Shown piece after piece: positions 1-5,935 of a stretch of DNA of 9,238 nucleotides (position 1 is the stretch's first letter; each line of letters opens with the position of its first letter). The position numbers were made by a program, and so were the translations under genes. The notes under the pieces are model-generated. The model did no database searches and was not told the origin of the DNA. It saw only the letters and a list, made by a program, of their open reading frames with translations. The stretch is taken from contig DHGE01000167.1 in NCBI GenBank assembly GCA_002402635.1, forward strand, positions 1-9,238, given 5' to 3'. The DNA is from Deferribacterales bacterium UBA4806. Lineage in GTDB: Bacteria; Chrysiogenota; Deferribacteres; Deferribacterales; UBA228.

Positions 1-71
1 TGACCTAAATCATTGAACATCCCAATCTAATAAACTAAATAAAATAATATTTTATTATACTACAAATTTTA

Positions 72-99
72 TTGATTATATTATTTTTTTTAGTAAAAT
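72..99 (+). promoter_or_regulatory. Putative sigma70-type promoter of the hydrolase-GH3 operon
   Basis: A TTGATT at 72-77 and a TAAAAT at 94-99 are separated by 16 bases, close to the housekeeping consensus. Transcription would start near 105-107 and give a leader of about 27 bases before the GTG start at 133. The region is extremely AT-rich, so -10-like words occur often by chance; the spacing and the position just ahead of the first gene are the main support. Confidence 0.35.
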
Positions 100-123
100 A
101 AGCTAAATTATTGTTTTATAGTC

Positions 124-128
124 GAAGG
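124..128 (+). promoter_or_regulatory. Ribosome binding site supporting the GTG start
   Basis: GAAGG lies 4 bases before the GTG at 133, a short spacing. It matters because the gene has no upstream ATG, and the next in-frame ATG (residue 62) falls inside the folded domain. Starting at the GTG also gives a textbook signal peptide. Confidence 0.5.
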
Positions 129-132
129 TTTT

Positions 133-1155
133 GTGAAAAAATTTTTATTTTTATTGTTCATCTTAATTCTTTTGTCCACAGCCTATGCTGAAGAACAAGT
201 TAAGGGATTGAATGTTTTCAGCAAAAGAATAAGAACTACCAGTGCTAATATAAACGCATTGCTTTATATAAAAGTCTATGAGCCAAAAGATAATCAGAAA
301 TATCCAGCCATTGTTATGTGTCCTGGTAGCTGGGAATACTCTGAAGCTTGGTTTTTGTATTTTCCACCCTTTACTCCTGAATTTATTGCTAATCAAGGTT
401 TTGTTGTGGTAACATGGGACCCTCGTGGTTCTTTTATGGCAAATCCAGGTGGATTAGACCAATTACAATTTGTAACTACAGACTTAGATAAATACGGAAT
501 AGGAAAAACTATTCCACCTTTTCCGCCATCAATTTTAATGTTAAATGAAACACTCATTAATGATTTATATGATGTAATAACCTATACCAATAGCCTTGAT
601 AGTGTTTTAAAAAACAAAACCACTATTATAGGTTTTTCACATGGCGCAACTTATCCTGTAATAGAAAAAGCTGTAAAAAAAGATAAAAGGGTAGCATCAC
701 TTGTCTTAATTGAGCCCATAGGCGACGAATCATCTGCTGTTGATATGTTAGTTGGAAATATTCCATATATAGGAGATCCCCTAGTGTATGCTAGCAAATC
801 TATTCCTGAAAAAACCTATAATAGGTTTTTGTGGGACCCTTTAAAAAAATTTCCACCACATATAATGGGACTTGCAACGAAATATGCTGCAGATATTAAA
901 ATTCCTGTTATAGTAATCCAATCTGAACAATTTCACGCCTCAGTATCGGCTCCTATTTTTGGTGGAGAATGCACTTCCCCAGGAGTAACTCTATACGAAT
1001 CATTGATAAATACCCCATACAAAAGACTTAACAGGAATACTCCCAATGCAGATATAAATGATTTATATGATTTTTTCCCATCTCCAATTTGGGAAGATGG
1101 AGAGCTTTTCTGTGACTTTTTTATTAATGATATTAAACCAATAATATCTCAATAA
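133..1155 (+). CDS. Secreted alpha/beta-hydrolase-fold protein (putative esterase)
   Basis: A 340-residue exported protein of the alpha/beta hydrolase superfamily; the substrate cannot be named. Residues 1-19 form a signal peptide: two lysines, a Leu/Phe/Ile core, and cleavage probably after AYA. A strand plus oxyanion-type loop (CPGSW, 63-67) is followed by WDPRGS (95-100), as in dienelactone hydrolase-like folds. The nucleophile elbow is GFSHG (167-171), with Ser169 as the likely nucleophile. Where the catalytic acid usually follows the strand PVIVIQ (258-263), the sequence reads SEQF rather than a Gly/Ser-x-x-Asp form. No histidine lies beyond His268, so the charge-relay His is not in its usual C-terminal place; His268, with Glu265 or Glu194 as acid, are candidates. 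GTG start. The gene is 22 bases upstream of the GH3 gene and surely cotranscribed, so it may act on the same carbohydrate, for instance by removing ester groups. The fold is clear from motifs; the activity is inferred. Confidence 0.75.
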   Translation: MKKFLFLLFILILLSTAYAEEQVKGLNVFSKRIRTTSANINALLYIKVYEPKDNQKYPAIVMCPGSWEYSEAWFLYFPPFTPEFIANQGFVVVTWDPRGSFMANPGGLDQLQFVTTDLDKYGIGKTIPPFPPSILMLNETLINDLYDVITYTNSLDSVLKNKTTIIGFSHGATYPVIEKAVKKDKRVASLVLIEPIGDESSAVDMLVGNIPYIGDPLVYASKSIPEKTYNRFLWDPLKKFPPHIMGLATKYAADIKIPVIVIQSEQFHASVSAPIFGGECTSPGVTLYESLINTPYKRLNRNTPNADINDLYDFFPSPIWEDGELFCDFFINDIKPIISQ

Positions 1156-1177
1156 TAAAATTAAATAGGAGAACCTA

Positions 1178-3280
1178 ATGAAAAAGAGAATTTATACTTT
1201 ATCCGTAATATTGCTCATAATGCTTGTTAATAATGGAATTACACAAAGCAATCAGAATATTATAACAATAGAGAGTGCACCATTATATAAAAATACAAAG
1301 GCGCCAATTGAGGAAAGAGTTGAAGATTTACTTAAGAGAATGACTGTTGAGGAAAAAATAGAGCAATTAAGTGGTGGTAATATAATATACAATATCGCTG
1401 GTATTACTGGGCTTGTAAGTGGTAGTTCGGGCTTTAATACACCAGACAACGAAAGGCTTGGGATCCCTGGACTTAAATTTACAGACGGACCAAGAGGTGT
1501 TAGAATTGGAAATTCTACCTGCTTTGCTGTATCAGAATCAAGGGCAGCATCATTTAACACAAAATTAGAAAGTAAAATAGGTTATGCAATGGGCTTAGAA
1601 GCCGCAGCCAATGGACATAATTGCCTACTGGCTCCCTGCATCAACGTAGTAAGACATCCTGGATGGGGTAGAGCTCAAGAGTCCTATGGTGAAGACACCT
1701 ATCTTTTAGGTGAAATGGGTAAAGCCTTTATTGAAGGTGCTCAAAAAACAGTAATGGCTAACGCCAAACATTATGCCGTTAACAATATTGAAAATACAAG
1801 GCAGTTCGTAAACGTTATTATAGATGAGAGAACATTAAGGGAAGTATATCTACCTCATTTTGAGAAAGCTGTTAATTCAAAAGTCGCCTCAGTCATGAGT
1901 TCCTATAACAGAGTTAACGGCTTGTATGTCAGCGAAAATGAGCATCTACTAAAAGATATATTAAAAGAAGATTGGGGTTTTGATGGTTTTGTAGTAAGTG
2001 ATTGGTTTGCTTTTAAAATAAGACCTTTAAGAGCGCTAAATGCTGGCTTAGATGTTGAAATGCCTTATGGCATCTCCTATGGACCACCATTAGATATAGC
2101 AAAAAGAATTGGAATAATTCCTATGGAATCTTTAGATGATTCAGTAAAAAGAGTGTTGAGACAAAAATTTAGATTCGGCCTGTTTGATGGAAAAGTCAAT
2201 GTGGATAAAAATATATATAAAACTGAAGAACATAAAAATTTAGCTCTTGAATCATCCCGTGAAGGCATAGTTCTTTTAAAAAATAAAAACAACTTATTAC
2301 CACTAAGTAAAAATATCTCTACAATAGCAATGTTCGGAGATGCTGCAAATGAAGCACGATTAGGAGATAATGGCAGTAGCTCTGTAACGCCAGATTATGC
2401 TGTCACACCGTATGAAGGTATAAAAAACAAATTCAATGGTCATATCATACTGGCAAACAATAATGATACAACTGGTGCAGTAAGTAAAGCTGATATATCA
2501 ATTATTGTAGTAGGGCTCACAGGGCAAGATGAGGGTGAATTTTTAGGCCTAACAGGGGGAGATAGAACAAATTTAAATCTTCATAGGGAAGATGAAGATT
2601 TGATTAAAAATGTATGTAAAAGTGCTAATAAATGTATTGTTGTAATGGAAGCAGGTAGCGCAATTGTTGTGGAGCCATGGATTGATGATGTAGATGCACT
2701 TATTATGGCTTGGTATCCAGGACAGGAAGGTGGCAATGCTATTGCTGATGTACTTTTTGGAGATTACAATCCATCAGGGAAACTTCCCATTACATTTGGT
2801 AAATCCAAAGATCAATACCCACCACTGCTCACAAACAGATTGAGAGTCACTTACGATTATTACCACGGCTACAAATATTTTGAAAAGAACAACGTTGAGC
2901 CAAGATACCCATTCGGATTTGGCTTAAGCTATACAACCTTTGAATACAGCAATATTGATATAAAAAACAATGGTGATGAAATAAACGTTACCTTCGATAT
3001 AAAAAATACAGGTTCTAGAGAAGGTGCTGAAGTACCACAAATTTATGTTGGATTTGAAAATTCTAAAATTGATAGGCCTATAAAAGAACTGAAAGGTTTT
3101 ACAAAGATTAATTTATTACCTAATGAATCAAAAAATATAACAATTCCTATTAGAATAAAAGATTTAGAATACTTTGACACAACAAAGAATACCTGGGCAT
3201 TAGAAGATATTCAATACAATATTTATGTAGCTTCATCATATAAAAATATAAGACTAAAGGGTACTTTAAATTTAGATTAA
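1178..3280 (+). CDS. Secreted glycoside hydrolase family 3 beta-glycosidase (beta-glucosidase-like)
   Basis: A 700-residue GH3 enzyme that removes terminal non-reducing beta-linked sugars (glucose or xylose type) with retention of configuration. Residues 1 to about 23 are a signal peptide without a lipobox, so the protein should be periplasmic or secreted. The (beta/alpha)8 domain (about 45-340) has substrate-contact motifs FTDGPRG (101-107), RHPGWGRAQESYGED (159-173) and AKHY (196-199). The catalytic nucleophile is Asp275 in VVSDW. The alpha/beta sandwich domain (about 360-580) carries the acid/base loop DEGEF (451-455), with Glu452 or Glu454 the likely proton donor, and later GQEGGNAIADVLFGDYNPSG (515-534). 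A fibronectin III-like C-terminal domain (about 590-695) includes VTFDIKNTGSREGAEV and LKGFTKINL. There is no PA14 insertion, so length and layout are those of a compact bacterial GH3. AGGAG (1167-1171) sits 6 bases before the ATG. It is the second gene of an operon with the secreted hydrolase. The family is certain; cellobiose-type versus xylo-oligosaccharide specificity is not. Confidence 0.95.
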   Translation: MKKRIYTLSVILLIMLVNNGITQSNQNIITIESAPLYKNTKAPIEERVEDLLKRMTVEEKIEQLSGGNIIYNIAGITGLVSGSSGFNTPDNERLGIPGLKFTDGPRGVRIGNSTCFAVSESRAASFNTKLESKIGYAMGLEAAANGHNCLLAPCINVVRHPGWGRAQESYGEDTYLLGEMGKAFIEGAQKTVMANAKHYAVNNIENTRQFVNVIIDERTLREVYLPHFEKAVNSKVASVMSSYNRVNGLYVSENEHLLKDILKEDWGFDGFVVSDWFAFKIRPLRALNAGLDVEMPYGISYGPPLDIAKRIGIIPMESLDDSVKRVLRQKFRFGLFDGKVNVDKNIYKTEEHKNLALESSREGIVLLKNKNNLLPLSKNISTIAMFGDAANEARLGDNGSSSVTPDYAVTPYEGIKNKFNGHIILANNNDTTGAVSKADISIIVVGLTGQDEGEFLGLTGGDRTNLNLHREDEDLIKNVCKSANKCIVVMEAGSAIVVEPWIDDVDALIMAWYPGQEGGNAIADVLFGDYNPSGKLPITFGKSKDQYPPLLTNRLRVTYDYYHGYKYFEKNNVEPRYPFGFGLSYTTFEYSNIDIKNNGDEINVTFDIKNTGSREGAEVPQIYVGFENSKIDRPIKELKGFTKINLLPNESKNITIPIRIKDLEYFDTTKNTWALEDIQYNIYVASSYKNIRLKGTLNLD

Positions 3281-3387
3281 AATAACTATCTTTGTAGATT
3301 ATATTTCACTTAGTTGATGTACAACACTTAATTTGTACTTTAAATCAAAACTAAATAATATTAAGAACGAAAAATCTTAGATATTGT

Positions 3388-3425
3388 TATTAGAGGCACT
3401 ATTCCTAGGAATAGTGCCTCTAATA
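3388..3425. terminator. Perfect 38-base palindrome, probable bidirectional terminator
   Basis: The two arms are exactly complementary around a central CCTAGG, giving in RNA a 17-base-pair stem with a CUAG loop and a GC-rich middle (GAGGCAC/GTGCCTC). It lies between two convergent genes: 108 bases after the GH3 stop and 6 bases past the stop of the minus-strand gene. Both genes read into it, as expected for a shared terminator. The T-tracts after the stem are weak on both strands (TAATATATTAA on plus; A/T-rich and mixed on minus), so an alternative role as a repeated palindromic element or protein site remains possible. Confidence 0.65.
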
Positions 3426-3431
3426 TATTAA

Positions 3432-3842
3432 CTAAATATTAGTCTCTGCAAGCCATAAATCATGACGATTACAAAAACTAGTTGCATATAATATACCTTT
3501 ATAGCCTTTTGGTAATTCAAAAGTAGATATGGCTTTTTCATCTTTTGGACTAAAAGTTTTATCCCCAATAACTTCTCCAATTTGGCTAACAAGGGTATGG
3601 CGCACAATGTAATGTTCCTGAGTCATTACATGATTTGTTGTTACCTTAACGCTGTTGCCATTAATTTCAATAACTGGCACATGACTTGCCGATTTGCCAT
3701 TCCACATCCCCTCATTATTCTTTGAGTAAATAATACCATCTAAATAAGTTGAAGCAGCCATTGATTTGTGTGGGATTACTGTAGTCATAGCAAAAGCTCC
3801 AGATGCAATTAAAGTCCCTTTTAAAAATTCTCTTCTTCTCAT
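3432..3842 (-). CDS. Tat-exported superoxide reductase (desulfoferrodoxin/neelaredoxin family)
   Basis: A 136-residue protein with a twin-arginine signal (RRREFLKG, residues 2-9), a short hydrophobic segment and an Ala-x-Ala type site near 27-30. This implies export of a prefolded metalloprotein. The mature part of about 106 residues matches the superoxide reductase iron domain: His54 in SHVPVIE, His71 in NHVM, His77 in EHYI, and Cys124/His127 in CNRHDLW. The spacings His71-His77 (6) and Cys-x-x-His fit the Fe(His)4Cys site that reduces superoxide to hydrogen peroxide. There is no N-terminal rubredoxin-like Cys4 domain, so this is the one-iron class. The usual Glu-Lys before the first histidine (EKHVP) is replaced by Ala-Ser, and the usual Gly after the last His is Asp. 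GGAGG (3850-3854 on the complement) lies 7 bases before the ATG. It is a single-gene unit, convergent with the GH3 gene and divergent from treZ. The electron donor is not apparent nearby. Confidence 0.85.
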   Translation of the reverse strand: MRRREFLKGTLIASGAFAMTTVIPHKSMAASTYLDGIIYSKNNEGMWNGKSASHVPVIEINGNSVKVTTNHVMTQEHYIVRHTLVSQIGEVIGDKTFSPKDEKAISTFELPKGYKGILYATSFCNRHDLWLAETNI

Positions 3843-3926
3843 TTTAGAGCCTCCAAGATTAAATTATTTTAAAGCAATAATTTTACAAAGAGTAATTTAA
3901 AAATTAATTCTGTTTTATTCTAATTA

Positions 3927-3954
3927 TTAATAATTCTATATATATTTTTGTCAA
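3927..3954 (-). promoter_or_regulatory. Putative sigma70 promoter of the superoxide reductase gene
   Basis: Read on the minus strand, a perfect TTGACA (complement of 3949-3954) is followed after 16 bases by TATTAA (complement of 3927-3932). Transcription would begin near 3920, giving a leader of about 75-80 bases. A 14-base perfect AT palindrome (3922-3935) covers the -10 and could be an operator, but in such AT-rich DNA it may be chance. Confidence 0.5.
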
Positions 3955-4055
3955 CTCAATTATTTACTATTAACAATATACACAAATAATTCACATCAAG
4001 CTACATTATAAGTTAATTTGAAGTCCTATCTAAATCTAATATTAGAATCTTTCAG

Positions 4056-4083
4056 TTGACTTATTTTCTCAGTTAAATAATAT
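4056..4083 (+). promoter_or_regulatory. Putative sigma70 promoter of treZ-treY
   Basis: TTGACT at 4056-4061 and TAATAT at 4078-4083 are 16 bases apart; an overlapping TATACT at 4081-4086 would give a 19-base spacer. With the first -10 choice, transcription would start around 4089-4091, on or next to the treZ ATG at 4091. This would make the transcript leaderless, in keeping with the absence of a Shine-Dalgarno sequence before treZ. Confidence 0.5.
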
Positions 4084-4090
4084 ACTGTAA

Positions 4091-5929
4091 ATGATAAAGA
4101 CGTCAAAGTTAGGAACACATTATCAAGGAAATAACTCAACTATTTTTAATATATGGGCACCTTTAAAAAAGGATATAAAAATTCATCTTTTAGATACAAA
4201 CAAAACATATTCACTTAAGAAAAATACTCATGGTTTTTTTACAGAAACTATAGATGGTATAAAACCTGGCACGCTCTATAAATTTATAATTGATGATGAA
4301 GTAGAATTACCTGATATTTATTCACTATCACAGCCTGAAGGTGTGCATGGACCCTCTGAAATAATAGATGAATCTTTTAAGTGGGACGATTTCCACTATA
4401 AAGCACCATTTCTTGAAGATTATATTATCTATGAACTTCATACAGGAACATTTTCAAAAGAAAGTACTTTTGAAGGGATTATAGACAATTTAGAATATCT
4501 TAAAAATTTAGGCATTACAGCCGTTGAAATTATGCCTGTGGCACAATTTCCTGGAAAAAGAAATTGGGGATATGATGGCGTTTACCCCTTCGCTGTGCAG
4601 AATAGTTATGGTGGCCTTCTTGGGTTGAAAGAATTAGTTAATGCATGTCATAAGGAAGGCCTAGCTGTTATTCTTGATGTAGTATACAATCACATTGGAC
4701 CTGAAGGAAACTACTTTGAAGCCTATGGGCCATATTTCACTACGAAGTATAACACACCATGGGGAAGGGCAATTAATTTTGACGGGGAATTTAGTGATAA
4801 TGTTAAAGAATATTTTATCCAAAATGCCCTATTCTACCTATTTGATTGCCATATAGATGCTTTGAGGCTTGATGCAATACATGCTATTCTTGACACTTCT
4901 GTTGAACCATTTTTATACAAATTAGCTAAAAGGGTTAAAGAAAAATCTATTCAGCTTAATAAGAGAAAATATTTAATTGCTGAAACAAACATGAATGATA
5001 GAAAGATTGTATCTTCTCCACTAATTGGTGGCTACGGTTTAGATAGTCTATGGAATGATGATTTTCACCATGCTGTTCACTCATATTTAACAGGTGAAAA
5101 AGATGGTTATTACATGGATTATGGTTCTCTAGCCCATATTGAAAAAGCAGTTAGTAATGGTTTTATTTATCAGGGAGACTATTCAACTTTTTTTAAAAGA
5201 AGCCAAGGAACATCTTCAAAAAATTTAATAAGCACTAATTTCGTAATTTTTTCACAGAATCACGATCAAATAGGTAACCGTATGCTTGGTGAAAGACTTA
5301 ATCAACTAGCTGGTTTTAAAAAAGCTAAATTAGCTGCAGCACTGACTCTTTTGGCTCCATATATTCCACTGTTGTACATGGGAGAAGAATTTGCATGCAA
5401 AAACCCATTTTTATATTTTATTGATCACTCAGACAAGGAGTTAATTGAAGCAGTAAGGAAAGGCCGGAGGGAAGAATTTTCACATTTTAAGTGGGATACT
5501 GAACCACCTGATCCCTATTCTGTTGAAACCTTTAAAAAATCAATGATTAATGTTGATGCGCATCTTAATAAAAAAGAACACAAAGAAATGCTTACTTTTT
5601 ATCAAGCTTTAATTAATACAAGAAAGAACATCTTAGCTCTTAAAATGCTCAATAAAGATAATGTAAAAACAATTTGCTTTGAGGCTAGCAATATACTCTT
5701 TGTGGAGAGAACATATAAAAGCGAAATTGCATACATTATTTATAACTTCAGCAACAAAGAAAGAGAAATACTTCTTCCATTTATTACAGGTTCATATAAA
5801 AAAATATTTGATTCAGAACTTCTAGAATTTGGAGGATCAAATAACTTGTGCATCAATACATTTAACTCAAATGGTGAATATCCACTATCAATTTATCAAG
5901 AATCTGTTGTAATTTTTCAAAGAGAGTAA
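4091..5929 (+). CDS. treZ: Malto-oligosyltrehalose trehalohydrolase (TreZ, EC 3.2.1.141)
   Basis: A 612-residue cytoplasmic GH13 enzyme with no signal peptide. It hydrolyses the alpha-1,4 bond next to the trehalose end of malto-oligosyltrehalose, the second step of the TreYZ pathway. An N-terminal CBM48-like beta domain (about 1-95, with FNIWAP at 19-24) precedes the (beta/alpha)8 barrel. Family markers are YELHTGTF (114-121), NWGYDGVYPFAVQNSYGG (158-175) and the four GH13 regions: DVVYNH (196-201), LRLDAIHAI (258-266, nucleophile Asp261), IAETNMND (296-303, acid/base Glu298) and SQNHDQIGNR (388-397, Asp392). YMGEEFA (429-435) follows, and a C-terminal beta domain ends the protein. The length is normal. 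The ATG at 4091 has no recognisable ribosome binding site, but the N terminus aligns with the family's start and there is no nearby alternative ATG, GTG or TTG. It is the first gene of an operon with treY, 6 bases ahead of it. Confidence 0.95.
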   Translation: MIKTSKLGTHYQGNNSTIFNIWAPLKKDIKIHLLDTNKTYSLKKNTHGFFTETIDGIKPGTLYKFIIDDEVELPDIYSLSQPEGVHGPSEIIDESFKWDDFHYKAPFLEDYIIYELHTGTFSKESTFEGIIDNLEYLKNLGITAVEIMPVAQFPGKRNWGYDGVYPFAVQNSYGGLLGLKELVNACHKEGLAVILDVVYNHIGPEGNYFEAYGPYFTTKYNTPWGRAINFDGEFSDNVKEYFIQNALFYLFDCHIDALRLDAIHAILDTSVEPFLYKLAKRVKEKSIQLNKRKYLIAETNMNDRKIVSSPLIGGYGLDSLWNDDFHHAVHSYLTGEKDGYYMDYGSLAHIEKAVSNGFIYQGDYSTFFKRSQGTSSKNLISTNFVIFSQNHDQIGNRMLGERLNQLAGFKKAKLAAALTLLAPYIPLLYMGEEFACKNPFLYFIDHSDKELIEAVRKGRREEFSHFKWDTEPPDPYSVETFKKSMINVDAHLNKKEHKEMLTFYQALINTRKNILALKMLNKDNVKTICFEASNILFVERTYKSEIAYIIYNFSNKEREILLPFITGSYKKIFDSELLEFGGSNNLCINTFNSNGEYPLSIYQESVVIFQRE

Positions 5930-5935
5930 TCTTGC

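Noticed and set aside
38..56. A/T-only palindrome upstream of the first gene
   Set aside because: It has no G or C in the stem and lies in very AT-rich DNA, so it is not persuasive as a terminator or operator.
163..396. Open frame of 77 codons on the minus strand
   Set aside because: It lies wholly inside the secreted hydrolase gene, with no ribosome binding site and no recognisable motifs; it is a shadow frame.
1252..1560. Open frame of 102 codons on the minus strand
   Set aside because: It is antisense to the conserved N-terminal half of the GH3 barrel and its translation resembles no family; it is a shadow frame.
2077..2292. Open frame of 71 codons on the minus strand
   Set aside because: It is antisense to the GH3 gene, with no supporting signals.
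3310..3322. Small inverted repeat GTTG/CAAC between the GH3 stop and the large palindrome
   Set aside because: The stem is only four base pairs; the 38-base palindrome downstream is a far better terminator.
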